Assembly (NCBI GenBank): GCA_036839715.1
Contig: DAITDU010000011.1
Location: 1-53,378 of the forward strand
From: Thermocaproicibacter sp002410755
GTDB lineage: Bacteria > Bacillota > Clostridia > Oscillospirales > Acutalibacteraceae
Length of the DNA stretch: 53,378 nt
Reading direction: 5' to 3'
Shown here: piece after piece, positions 39,999 through 48,569 of the stretch
Layout of the letters: each line of letters begins with the position of its first letter
Numbering within the stretch: position 1 is the stretch's first letter
Notes under the pieces: generated by a model
Told to the model about the DNA's origin: nothing
Database searches by the model: none
The model's input: only the letters and a program-made list of their open reading frames with translations
Made by a program: the position numbers and the translations under genes

Positions 39999-41010
39999 GG
40001 TAAAGCGTAAAAACGGATGACAGGAAACCGTAGAGGATAAACGACACGGCCCCAAAGTTGCCAAATGCTGCACCCATCCGAAGGGACAGCGGCAGGAGAG
40101 GACCGGCAGCACGCCTGCCGGAAAAGAGCTTATGCCGACTAAACAAGATACCAATCGCAATCAGGCCTGCCGCAATCAGAGCAAAGGAAGCAATATGGTC
40201 TACATAATTTGCCATTGCCTGGCCTTTAAAACGTTCTGTCATCTCTACCGCAAGGGAAATAGAATTATTGATGAAATGAATTAGGATGGATGGCAGCAGA
40301 GAATTTGTGCGGACTACAGCAAAGCTCATTGCAAGACCACAGAAAAATGCAAAAACCATTTGAATAAAGTTCCCATGGTAAAGGCCAAAAAGGATCGAGG
40401 AAAACAGGATGGCAAAACCGTCGCCAAATCGGCGCATACTCTGCAACACTACGCCGCGGAACATGATTTCCTCCACAAGTGGCGGGACAATAACCACATT
40501 TACGGCATAGAGAAAAATCACGAGTGGACTGTTGGTAAGCGGCATGGAGGGCAGGGTTCCGCTGAATCCAAAATGCTCCTGTATCACGGATACCCAGCTT
40601 GCAGGATAGTTTGCCAGCATACAGACCATACATCCGATTGCAACATACAAGGTAACATCCATAGCACCGGCATGATGGAATGGAAGCCCTTCCGAAAGCG
40701 GGATGTGTTTTATGAAAAAATACAGAAAAGCCGGAAGCGCCAGTCCAAGAATATAGTCTACCGCCAAAACGAGGTAATAGATGGCGGGTGGAATGCCGCC
40801 GAAAGAGTCCTGCTGAGTAAAAACAAAGCCAAGAGACGAAAGGTATGCCTTAAAAGCGAGAGGAAGTACCAAAATCATCAGTAAAATGCCCAAAAGTGCA
40901 GTCCAGCAGACGCCGCTTGCCGCACTCCGAATCTGCCTGCGCTCATCCCAGATACCTAAGTCATAAGGGTTATAATTATTGCGGTAAGGACCACCGGTTG
41001 AAACATACAT
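39991..41010 (-). CDS. CPBP-family intramembrane glutamic endopeptidase
   Basis: 339-aa membrane protease of the CAAX/Abi (CPBP) family with about eight helices. Motif 1 is LVEEIMFRGVVLQSM (EEXXXR), motif 2 SILFGLYHGNFIQ (FXXXH), and motif 3 LIHFINNSI (HXXXN). An 80-aa N-terminal extension with one extra helix precedes the core. GAGGTAGATAT lies before ATG 41010. Co-transcribed with tadA. Substrate unknown. Confidence 0.9.
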   Translation of the reverse strand: MYVSTGGPYRNNYNPYDLGIWDERRQIRSAASGVCWTALLGILLMILVLPLAFKAYLSSLGFVFTQQDSFGGIPPAIYYLVLAVDYILGLALPAFLYFFIKHIPLSEGLPFHHAGAMDVTLYVAIGCMVCMLANYPASWVSVIQEHFGFSGTLPSMPLTNSPLVIFLYAVNVVIVPPLVEEIMFRGVVLQSMRRFGDGFAILFSSILFGLYHGNFIQMVFAFFCGLAMSFAVVRTNSLLPSILIHFINNSISLAVEMTERFKGQAMANYVDHIASFALIAAGLIAIGILFSRHKLFSGRRAAGPLLPLSLRMGAAFGNFGAVSFILYGFLSSVFTLYHA

Positions 41011-41108
41011 ATATCTACCTCTAAATTCCTTTGGATTTCATTTCTGTCCTTATGGTATCATCCGGCAGCCTGTCCCGTCAAGGCCATAGAGCTGCTCTTT
41101 TTCTCCGG

Positions 41109-42143
41109 TTACTGTTCGCCAAGGATTCCATAAGTTTCCAGTGCATCATGGATTTCACCGCGATACAGGTTTTTTACACCCGCTGTTACCAGAATATATT
41201 CCGTCCCTTCTTCCTCCGCAAGGCTTGCAAGGCAAAGGCCCGCTTCATCCGTAAAGCCAACTTTTCCACCGAGAATGGTTGCCTTTCCAGCTTTGGTGCT
41301 CTTCAGGCAGCTGGACATGGTGCTCTGGAAGGAAAGGCCCTTGGGATGCTTATTTGTTGCAGCAGTTGTATAGCGTGGCGTAGTGAAGATCCTGCGAAAT
41401 GTCTCATTCTGAATCGCATAGCACAGAAGCGCCGCTATATCTTTCACGGTGGAATAATGGTTCGGGTCGTGCAGCCCTGTGGTATTGGTAAAACGCGTAC
41501 CAAAAAGGCCAATCTGCGCAGCTTTCTGGTTCATTTCAACGGCGAATTCAGCTTCCGTCCCCGCCAGGCGTTCAGCCAAAGCAGCACAGCATTCTGCCCC
41601 ACTTGGCAAAATAGCCCCATAAAGCAGATCCCCTGCACTGACACTCTCTCCGGGCAGAAAGCCCGCCATAGACGCATCCTGCCGATACATACGGTCAAAA
41701 ATCGGTTGTGTCAGCGTTATTTTTTCTGCAAGGTTCGGAAGCTTTTCGATTGCCAGAATCGCCGTCATGATTTTTGTCATCGATGCCGGGTAAATTTTTC
41801 CTTCTGCATCTTTATCAAAAAGAATTTTCCGGTCTTTTACCCGCACAAGGATTGCGTTTGGGCTTGCAAGGCTGCTTTTCAGCTTGTCCGGATTTTTTAT
41901 GACACTGTTTTGCAGTTCTTCGGTCAGTACTATCGTCTCATCTTTTTTCTCCAGTGCAGAAGAAACAGGCTTTAGGGAGGCTGAGGATAAAATAGGCAAC
42001 GCAAAGCTGTCAGACTGCGCATTTACCGGCATGGAATTCCCAGAACAGTTGCGTGAAAAGACATTGTAGCCGCACAAAATACCTGCCAGCACCGTTGCAG
42101 TCAGGATTCCTCTTACCGACTTGATATGGACATACCTCTTCAT
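41109..42143 (-). CDS. D-alanyl-D-alanine carboxypeptidase, S11 family
   Basis: Penicillin-binding protein that trims the last D-Ala from peptidoglycan stems outside the membrane. The 344-aa protein has an N-terminal signal anchor (GILTATVLAGILCGYNVF). SxxK is PASMTKIMTAI with the nucleophile Ser near residue 121, and KTG is replaced by GGKVGFTDEAG. The SxN motif reads SGAEC (Ala in place of Asn), a deviation to note. It lacks the extra C-terminal beta domain of DacA/DacF. Start: ATG 42143 after GGAG. Confidence 0.87.
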   Translation of the reverse strand: MKRYVHIKSVRGILTATVLAGILCGYNVFSRNCSGNSMPVNAQSDSFALPILSSASLKPVSSALEKKDETIVLTEELQNSVIKNPDKLKSSLASPNAILVRVKDRKILFDKDAEGKIYPASMTKIMTAILAIEKLPNLAEKITLTQPIFDRMYRQDASMAGFLPGESVSAGDLLYGAILPSGAECCAALAERLAGTEAEFAVEMNQKAAQIGLFGTRFTNTTGLHDPNHYSTVKDIAALLCYAIQNETFRRIFTTPRYTTAATNKHPKGLSFQSTMSSCLKSTKAGKATILGGKVGFTDEAGLCLASLAEEEGTEYILVTAGVKNLYRGEIHDALETYGILGEQ

Positions 42144-42266
42144 GCTGCCAGCAACTCCTTATTCCCTAAATTAGCCCAAGATGCCATATTAAATTAATCA
42201 TAATGCTGCTGGCCTTAGATGTCAATCAGGTATTCCAGTCTGTCTCCCGGAACTTAACGTTCTTAT

Positions 42267-42365
42267 TCCCCTTCAAATCCCTTCTGCCTTCCGTCAGCTT
42301 AAAAAAAAAGAGTGCAGCTGAAAACTGCACTCCCCTTCTTCTGTGGCGGAGAGCGTGGGATTCGA
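42267..42365. repeat. Direct repeat copy 1 (terminator plus partial tRNA-Ser 3' end)
   Basis: 99 bp identical, apart from one A in the poly-A tract, to 42435-42532. It contains the tRNA-Ser terminator and the last part of the tRNA (acceptor 3' strand, T-arm half) but diverges at 42366, so this is a truncated tRNA copy. A 69-bp spacer with a CGTGCCACTGGCACG palindrome separates the copies. Confidence 0.9.
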
Positions 42366-42434
42366 TTCGCAGCGCACGATGCGCTTTGGTCGGTCGCGGC
42401 TCTGGCGTGCCACTGGCACGTCATTCACTCCCGC

Positions 42435-42532
42435 TCCCCTTCAAATCCCTTCTGCCTTCCGTCAGCTTAAAAAAAAGAGTGCAGCTGAAAACTGCACTCC
42501 CCTTCTTCTGTGGCGGAGAGCGTGGGATTCGA
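42435..42532. repeat. Direct repeat copy 2 (intact locus)
   Basis: 98-bp partner of 42267-42365, here continuous with the complete tRNA-Ser gene. Confidence 0.9.
42472..42502 (-). terminator. tRNA-Ser terminator
   Basis: GAGTGCAG / CTGCACTC stem with a T-rich loop followed by eight T on the minus strand, starting about 10 nt after the encoded CCA. The same terminator is repeated at about 42302-42332. Confidence 0.85.
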
Positions 42533-42599
42533 ACCCACGAGGGATTACTCCCTACCTGATTTCGGGTCAGGCCCGTTATGACCACTTCGATAGCTCTCC
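42511..42599 (-). tRNA. tRNA-Ser (CGA anticodon)
   Basis: Class II tRNA of 89 nt with encoded CCA. Acceptor GGAGAGC pairs with GCTCTCC and the discriminator is G. The long variable arm is AGGG-AGTAAT-CCCT and the T-arm has GGTTCGAATCC. The anticodon stem CCTGA/TCAGG holds loop CCCGAAA, so the anticodon is CGA (Ser, UCG codons). Position 33 is C instead of the almost universal U. Confidence 0.9.
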
Positions 42600-42669
42600 A
42601 TTTTTTAGGCAAACCGCCGGCCTGCAAAGCTTTTTTTACAAAAGCCTACAGCCGACAATATGCCTTATT

Positions 42670-42698
42670 ATTTTAGCGGCACACAAAGAAAAAGTCAA
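42670..42698 (-). promoter_or_regulatory. tRNA-Ser promoter
   Basis: TTGACT (42698-42693), 17-nt spacer, TAAAAT (42675-42670) on the minus strand, about 70 nt before the mature tRNA. Confidence 0.7.
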
Positions 42699-42805
42699 GA
42701 GATTTGATTTAACCGCAAAGGATAAAACTGATGTTCCAAAGTCCCCGGCATTCATCTGCCCAGCGCGCCTGAAATCGACTACTGCTATTTTCTATGTTGT
42801 GGCTC

Positions 42806-43627
42806 TCAGTGCTGCACTGCCATCATAAAGTAGGCAAGGACAACCGCACCAAGTACGATGCGGTAATAGCCAAACGATTTAAAGTTGTGTTTCTTAACAT
42901 AACCCATCAGGAAATGAATGGCAACGACAGAAACGAAGAAAGCAGTTACCATGGCAACAAGAAGGGTAACTACTTCCAACGGCGTATAGGCAAGGCCGAA
43001 CTTGAACAGTTTTATAAGGCTCGCACCGAGCATGGTCGGAATTGCAAGGAAAAATGTAAACTCTGCACCTGTTGCACGCGAAAGGCCAATGATAATGGCA
43101 CCGAGGATTGTTGCACCGGAACGTGAAGTGCCCGGGATTACTGCGAGGGCCTGAAATAAGCCGATAATCAGTGCATCACGATAGCTGATTTCGGAGATGC
43201 GGCAGACGGATGGCACCCGGTTCCGGTTGTAGTTCTCAACGATAATAAACAGCACGCCGTATACAATCAGCATGATTGCAACCGTTTTGTAGTTGTAAAA
43301 CTTATCATTAATTTTATTATTCAACGGAACAATCGGAATCAGTGGAATACAGGCAACAATGATTTTCCCCCAAAGTGAAAACGTCTCTTTTCTCTGCACA
43401 GGCGTTTTTTTCGTAGAGAACGGATTCAGTTTGTGAAAGTAAAGGACAATAACAGCCAGGATTGCACCAAACTGTATGACAACGCGGAACATTTCTATAA
43501 AGCTCGCCGGTTCATTCAACTTGACAAATTGCTCAAGGAGAATCATGTGCCCGGTACTGCTGATTGGAAGCCATTCCGTAATCCCTTCTACAATGCCAAA
43601 CAGGATTGCCTTTAAAATTTCTATCAC
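42806..43627 (-). CDS. uppP: Undecaprenyl-diphosphatase, BacA/UppP type
   Basis: Integral membrane phosphatase that recycles the cell-wall lipid carrier and gives bacitracin tolerance. The 273-aa protein opens MIEILKAILFGIVEGITEWL followed by PISSTGH, the (E/Q)-rich and PGXSRS motifs: GITEWLPISSTGH and VIPGTSRSGATI. GTG 43627 follows AGAGGAAC and gives the standard N terminus; longer starts up to 43708 have no site. It stands between the tRNA gene and the AmmeMemoRadiSam operon. Confidence 0.94.
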   Translation of the reverse strand: MIEILKAILFGIVEGITEWLPISSTGHMILLEQFVKLNEPASFIEMFRVVIQFGAILAVIVLYFHKLNPFSTKKTPVQRKETFSLWGKIIVACIPLIPIVPLNNKINDKFYNYKTVAIMLIVYGVLFIIVENYNRNRVPSVCRISEISYRDALIIGLFQALAVIPGTSRSGATILGAIIIGLSRATGAEFTFFLAIPTMLGASLIKLFKFGLAYTPLEVVTLLVAMVTAFFVSVVAIHFLMGYVKKHNFKSFGYYRIVLGAVVLAYFMMAVQH

Positions 43628-43784
43628 GCTCAGTTCCTCTCCATTCATGATAAATTTCATGCCGGTCTCCATTATACCGGGGCTGCGCAGAAAATTCAAG
43701 GATAACATAATGATTTCGGGAGAGAATGGGGATTTTTATGCTTTCAAGCAATCTTTCTCTGATGCAGGCTGAAGGAAAAAGAAA

Positions 43785-44615
43785 TCAGCAGTTTCCGGAA
43801 TAAACATATTTTAGGTGTTGCCGCGCAACCGCGCAGAGTTTGCGGATTGTCCCAACTGGTGTAGGCGGGCGGTCCGTTACATGGTAGCAGGGGAAAAAGC
43901 GGCTGATGTGCAGGGGAATTTCAGGACTCAGGGATGCAAGCCAGGCAGATTCCGCTTCCATCTCTTCTTCCGAATCGTTTTTACCGGGGACAATCAGGGT
44001 AGTAACTTCCACATGGCAGGCATCCGACGCCAGTGTAATTGTGTGCTTTACTGTTTCAAGGTCACCGCAGAGCCAGTCATAGTAATGCTGGGTAAAACCC
44101 TTGAGGTCAATATTCATGGCACTTGTCAGCGGAAGTATTTCACGAAGCGGTTCTTCGCAAACCATCCCGTTTGTCACAAGCACTGTTTCAAGGCCGGCAG
44201 CACGGATGAGTCTGGAACAGTCGCGGACAAACTCCCATCCGACCAGCGGCTCATTGTAAGTGAAAGCAAGTCCAATATTCCCCGGGCTGTGCTTTGAGAG
44301 TTCCACTGCTTTTGCCGCAAGCTGTTCAGGGGAAACTTTTTGTGTTTCCATGTCTGAACCCCTCATGGAAATCTCACTGTTCTGGCAAAACGGGCAGCGC
44401 AGGTTACACCCAAAACTGCCGGCTGAAAGAATCAGGCTGCCCGCGTGAAAACGTCGGAGCGGCTTCTTTTCAACAGGGTCCAGAGCAAGCGAGGTAAGGC
44501 GGCCATAGTTTTCACAGACAATCATCCCATTCCGGTTCCCGCGGGCACGGCAGAAGCCGGTCTGTCCCGGTGCCAGGGCACAGTGGTGCGGACAGAGTGT
44601 GCAGGCCGTTTTCAT
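43785..44615 (-). CDS. amrS: AmmeMemoRadiSam system radical SAM enzyme
   Basis: 276-aa radical SAM protein, PFL-activase-like. It has the N-terminal CTLCPHHCALAPGQTGFCRAR cysteine cluster, the cluster-binding GCNLRCPFCQN (CX3CX2C), and the AFTYNEPLVGWEF segment typical of the AmrS family. Its ATG overlaps the MEMO-AMMECR1 stop (ATGA, 44612-44615). The system is widespread in anaerobes; the modified substrate is unknown. Confidence 0.92.
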   Translation of the reverse strand: MKTACTLCPHHCALAPGQTGFCRARGNRNGMIVCENYGRLTSLALDPVEKKPLRRFHAGSLILSAGSFGCNLRCPFCQNSEISMRGSDMETQKVSPEQLAAKAVELSKHSPGNIGLAFTYNEPLVGWEFVRDCSRLIRAAGLETVLVTNGMVCEEPLREILPLTSAMNIDLKGFTQHYYDWLCGDLETVKHTITLASDACHVEVTTLIVPGKNDSEEEMEAESAWLASLSPEIPLHISRFFPCYHVTDRPPTPVGTIRKLCAVARQHLKYVYSGNC

Positions 44616-45997
44616 TTGTGACGCACCACCTGAAAACGTTCCAGGGATACGGCTTCATCTTTCCCAATACCTGCCTTTTCCCTTGCAATGGCAATTTGCT
44701 CCTTAACGGTATCAACACCCGCAAGGTCCGGTAAAAGAAGGCCGCAGCGCCCTCCACTGCGGACAATCACACCGTACTTTTTTGGGTTCAGTTGTGAGCT
44801 GGACTCAACCGGCTCCGGCTTTCCGAGGACATCCACGCTGTAGATAAGCTGCGGAAGCTCGTCCGGCTTCACGGGGTCAAAGCGAGGATCATGAACAGCC
44901 GCGGAAACGGCATTGCGGAGAATCTCTTCTGCCACGCAGCTCTGGGTTGGTTCAATTGTTCCAACACATCCACGAAGCATCCCATCTTTTTTGAGGGAAA
45001 CAAACGCACCTGCACGGGTGTGTTTCATTTCCTCCGGCAGATTTTCCGGCAGCGAAGCATACCGGCCTGTTTTTACATACGTTTCAAGGCTTCGCCTTGC
45101 AAGACGGACGTAAGGGTCCTCCGCTTCCCTACGGCCTGCCAGCTCTTTTTCCTTATCGGTTTCAAACTGGTCGCCAAAATTTCTTGACTCATCAACACCT
45201 GTTACACGGAATGCTGCGACACCGTATCCAACCCCGAACGGGCCTTCATAAGAAAGCAGCCGGCTTTTTATAGCCTTCCGGTCAAGAGCGCCCGACATAA
45301 TCCAGAATGAACGCAGGCCGCATTCCGCCGCGGATTCACAGAAGTCCTGGTCAAGTTCCAGAAGCTTTAGGAAATCCCCCTTTCCCAGTGCTTCCGTCGT
45401 AATCCGGTCAAATTCCGGCCCTTCGGGTGCAAAGCCATAGGGGCCATCGTCGCGCAGCTTATGGGAAAGGTCACCGCTTGCAATGAAAACGACACGACGC
45501 TTCAGTTTTTCCGCAGTCGCTGCAATGCACTGTCCAAGCCGGTAATGCAACTGGGGGGAAAGACCGGAAAGCCCGATGCGCACTAGTCGGAAGCTACTGC
45601 CGGATTCACTGAAAAAGTGCAGAGGAACCATGGTGGCATGGTCAAGCTTTTTGTTCCTTTCACCCATTATCCCTGCCGGGACACCGGCTTTCCGGCAGCA
45701 GGCTTCCAAGGTAGAAACAAACTCCGTATCGTACTGTACCTCCACATGCACCTGTGGTGCACCAAACTCGGCAAAGTTGCCAGCTGCACTTCCGCCGGGA
45801 GACACATGGAAATAATCTGCATACATGACAGTATGAGGGCTTGTCAGCACAATCGTCTCAGGATGATATCCCGCCGCAAGCTTCATCGCAGCCCGATATG
45901 CGTCAATCGTTTTCTGGATTTTCCGTTCTTCCCCACGTCCGATTTCCGGAAGGATAATCGGCGGATGCGGCACGGCAAACGCTGCAACAACAGACAT
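44612..45997 (-). CDS. AmmeMemoRadiSam fusion: MEMO domain + AMMECR1 domain
   Basis: 461-aa protein. The first 270 residues are a MEMO/extradiol-dioxygenase-like domain (FAVPHPPIILPEIGRG, LTSPHTVMYADYF, IASGDLSHKL). The C-terminal 170 are AMMECR1 (VSLKKDGMLRGCVGTIEPTQ, HDPRFDPV). ATG 45997 has GGAGG at 8 nt; the open frame upstream is not used. Coupled to the radical SAM gene, it forms the complete three-domain AmmeMemoRadiSam system. Confidence 0.92.
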   Translation of the reverse strand: MSVVAAFAVPHPPIILPEIGRGEERKIQKTIDAYRAAMKLAAGYHPETIVLTSPHTVMYADYFHVSPGGSAAGNFAEFGAPQVHVEVQYDTEFVSTLEACCRKAGVPAGIMGERNKKLDHATMVPLHFFSESGSSFRLVRIGLSGLSPQLHYRLGQCIAATAEKLKRRVVFIASGDLSHKLRDDGPYGFAPEGPEFDRITTEALGKGDFLKLLELDQDFCESAAECGLRSFWIMSGALDRKAIKSRLLSYEGPFGVGYGVAAFRVTGVDESRNFGDQFETDKEKELAGRREAEDPYVRLARRSLETYVKTGRYASLPENLPEEMKHTRAGAFVSLKKDGMLRGCVGTIEPTQSCVAEEILRNAVSAAVHDPRFDPVKPDELPQLIYSVDVLGKPEPVESSSQLNPKKYGVIVRSGGRCGLLLPDLAGVDTVKEQIAIAREKAGIGKDEAVSLERFQVVRHK

Positions 45998-46100
45998 TAC
46001 AATCGCCTCCGTTACCATTCTTCTGGCAGGGTTGTCCCTGCCGTGCTTCTTTACCTTATTATACCATTTTCTGTGGGAAAGCATCACTAAAGTGCAGAAA

Positions 46101-46135
46101 AATACCCGGTTGACTGTTTCCGCCGGCCGGGTATT
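46101..46135 (-). terminator. Terminator of the liv operon
   Basis: AATACCCGG / CCGGGTATT perfect 9-bp stem, followed on the minus strand by TTTCTG, 18 nt after the livF stop. Confidence 0.7.
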
Positions 46136-46152
46136 CAAAAGGAGTTTTTTTA

Positions 46153-46860
46153 TTATCCGCCCAGATAGGCTTTTTTAACCGATTCATCGTTCAGCAGGTC
46201 GGAAGCTTTCCCTTTCAGAATAATTCGGCCGGTCTCAATGACATAGGCACGGTTTGCAATGGAAAGCGCCATATTGGCGTTCTGCTCGACCAGCAGGATT
46301 GTCGTGCCCGATTTGTTGATGTCCTGAATAATTGTAAAAATCTCCTTGACAATAATCGGTGCAAGGCCCATAGAAGGCTCGTCAAGCAGAAGGATCTTCG
46401 GGCGCGCCATCAGGGCACGGCTCATCGCCAGCATCTGCTGTTCCCCGCCGCTGAGAGTACCGGCATGCTGCTTCATGCGCTCGCGCAGGCGTGGGAATTT
46501 CTCAAATATGGTTTCGTAGTCCTTCGCAATATTGGCCTTGTCTTTTCGGCAGTACGCACCGAGCTGCAGGTTTTCCTCTACGGTCATGCTTGCAAAAATG
46601 CGCCTTCCCTCCGGGACATGGGAAATTCCAAGGTAGGGGATTTTACTTGCAGGCATTTTTACCAGCTCTTTCCCCTCAAACTGGATGGAAGAGCCGGGTG
46701 CTGCCGGAACCAGGCCGGAAATCGCACGGAGCGTAGAGGTTTTCCCAGCGCCGTTTGCGCCAACAAGCGTAACGATTTCGCCTTCCCCAACTTCCATATT
46801 GACATCGGAAAGCGCATGGATGCCGCCATAATAGACATTCAGGTTCTTAATTTTTAGCAT
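46153..46860 (-). CDS. livF: Branched-chain amino-acid ABC transporter ATPase LivF
   Basis: 235-aa ATPase. Walker A is GANGAGKTS, signature LSGGEQQMLAMSRAL, Walker B ILLLDEPSMGLAP, and the switch VEQNANMAL of the LivF type. GGGGAGG before ATG 46860, overlapping livG by 14 nt. Last gene of livKHMGF. Confidence 0.94.
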   Translation of the reverse strand: MLKIKNLNVYYGGIHALSDVNMEVGEGEIVTLVGANGAGKTSTLRAISGLVPAAPGSSIQFEGKELVKMPASKIPYLGISHVPEGRRIFASMTVEENLQLGAYCRKDKANIAKDYETIFEKFPRLRERMKQHAGTLSGGEQQMLAMSRALMARPKILLLDEPSMGLAPIIVKEIFTIIQDINKSGTTILLVEQNANMALSIANRAYVIETGRIILKGKASDLLNDESVKKAYLGG

Positions 46861-47629
46861 GGGACGCCTCCCCGCCGAGATAGGCTTCGATCACTTTCGG
46901 GTCATTGCGGATTTCATCCGGCGCTCCCTCGGCAATAATCCTGCCATAGTCCAGCACCACAATACGTTCACAAACGCTCATGACAAGGCGCATGTCGTGT
47001 TCAATCAGCAGGATTGCAAGGTTAAACTGCTTGCGAATCCGGCGGATCAGTTCAGCAAGGGCTTCCGTTTCCTGCGGATTCATGCCGGCAGCCGGTTCAT
47101 CCAGAAGGAGCAGCTTTGGGTGCGTTGCAAGTGCTCGGGCAATCTCAAGCCGTCGCTGCTCACCGTAGGGAAGGTTCGCCGCCAGCTCATCTTTTTTGCC
47201 GTCCAGATGAAAAACCCTAAGCAGTTCCATGGAATCTTTTTCAACTTTTTCTTCTTCCCGATAATAGCGCGGAAGGTGAAGCACCGACTCAGCCAGATTG
47301 CATTTTGTCTGATAAATATAGGAAATCTTTACATTTTCAAGCACGGAAAGGCTCTTCATCAGACGGATATTCTGGAAAGTACGTGCCACACCCTTTTTCG
47401 TAATGGCATAGGGTTTCAGGCCGCCGATTGACTCACCATCCAGCCAGATTGTCCCCAGAGTCGGTTTATAGACACCGGTAAGCATATTGAAAACGGTAGT
47501 CTTTCCGGCACCGTTTGGGCCAATCAGCGCACAGATATCATTTTTGCCCATCTCCATGGAGAAGCCGTCTACAGCAAGGAGCCCGCCAAACCGGATTGAA
47601 ATATTCCGGATATCAAGCAGCGGCATCAT
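46847..47629 (-). CDS. livG: Branched-chain amino-acid ABC transporter ATPase LivG
   Basis: 260-aa ATPase partner of LivF. Walker A is GPNGAGKTT, signature LPYGEQRRLEIARAL (the LivG variant of LSGGQ), Walker B LLLLDEPAAGMNP, and the C-terminal extension EIRNDPKVIEAYLG. It overlaps livM by 17 nt. Confidence 0.94.
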   Translation of the reverse strand: MMPLLDIRNISIRFGGLLAVDGFSMEMGKNDICALIGPNGAGKTTVFNMLTGVYKPTLGTIWLDGESIGGLKPYAITKKGVARTFQNIRLMKSLSVLENVKISYIYQTKCNLAESVLHLPRYYREEEKVEKDSMELLRVFHLDGKKDELAANLPYGEQRRLEIARALATHPKLLLLDEPAAGMNPQETEALAELIRRIRKQFNLAILLIEHDMRLVMSVCERIVVLDYGRIIAEGAPDEIRNDPKVIEAYLGGEASHAKN

Positions 47630-48560
47630 TTTCGCCCCCTTTGCGGAATTTTCTAAAGAATCCCTTCAGGCGCGCAAGGCGGATATTCTTTACGCGGAGA
47701 ATCATAATCACAATCAAAAGCAGCGGGTAAATCACCATGCGGTAATTATTGAGGAAGCGCAGGGCCTCCGGCAGAACAGTAAGGATAGCTGTAGAGGCGA
47801 TGCACCCTGCAAAGGCTCCGTTCCCGCCCAAAACAACGTAAATTACAAGGTCCATTGACTTAAAGTAGTCAAACATCGTCGGGTTGATAAACATCATCAG
47901 GAAAGCATAAAGCCCCCCTGCAAGCCCGGCAAAAAATGCGCTGACCGTAAATGCCATCACTTTGTAGCGTGTGGTATTGATACCCATTGCCCCGGCGGCG
48001 ATTTCATCTTCCCGCACGGAGACCATTGCACGGCCCTGACGGGAACCCACGACGTTGTGAAGCACAACGATTGTCAAAATCATGGAAAAGAAAACCCATG
48101 CAAACGTTGTCTTTCCAGGGATTCCGGCAAACCCCTGGGCACCGCCGAGCTGCGGGATGTTTTGAAGCAGCACGACGATAATCTGGCAGAAACCAAGCGT
48201 TGTAATGGCAAGGTAGTCGCCCTTCAGGCGCAGTGTAGGCAGACCAATCAGGAAACCAGACACTGCCGCAATCAGGCTGCCAAACAGCAGCGACACTACA
48301 AACGGCACGCCTGCCTTGTAAATTGCCGCCGCCCCGTAGGCACCAATCGCCATAAAGGCCGAGTGGCCAAGTGTAAGCTGGCCGGTGTAGTTGATAACAA
48401 GGTTCGCACTCAGCGCAAGGATTACATTGATGCAGATTGTCATCAGGATACGCTTATAATACGCATTGATTATATTGGCAGAAATCAGCATCTGGAGCAC
48501 AATAAAAAGCACTGCGGATGCCGCAAGAAAAATCAGGAGCTTTGTGAGATGCTTTTTCAT
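47613..48560 (-). CDS. livM: Branched-chain amino-acid ABC permease LivM
   Basis: 315-aa membrane subunit with about ten helices. Family motifs are LSANLVINYTGQLTLGHSAFMAIGAY, LRLKGDYLAITTLGF and GINTTRYKVMAFTVSAFFAGLAGGL. It pairs with LivH. GGCGACGGGA precedes ATG 48560, 9 nt after livH. Confidence 0.93.
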   Translation of the reverse strand: MKKHLTKLLIFLAASAVLFIVLQMLISANIINAYYKRILMTICINVILALSANLVINYTGQLTLGHSAFMAIGAYGAAAIYKAGVPFVVSLLFGSLIAAVSGFLIGLPTLRLKGDYLAITTLGFCQIIVVLLQNIPQLGGAQGFAGIPGKTTFAWVFFSMILTIVVLHNVVGSRQGRAMVSVREDEIAAGAMGINTTRYKVMAFTVSAFFAGLAGGLYAFLMMFINPTMFDYFKSMDLVIYVVLGGNGAFAGCIASTAILTVLPEALRFLNNYRMVIYPLLLIVIMILRVKNIRLARLKGFFRKFRKGGENDAAA

Positions 48561-48569
48561 TCCCGTCGC

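Noticed and set aside
41031..41975. 314-codon open frame antisense to the carboxypeptidase
   Set aside because: Shadow; the minus strand has SxxK and signal-anchor features, and this frame has none.
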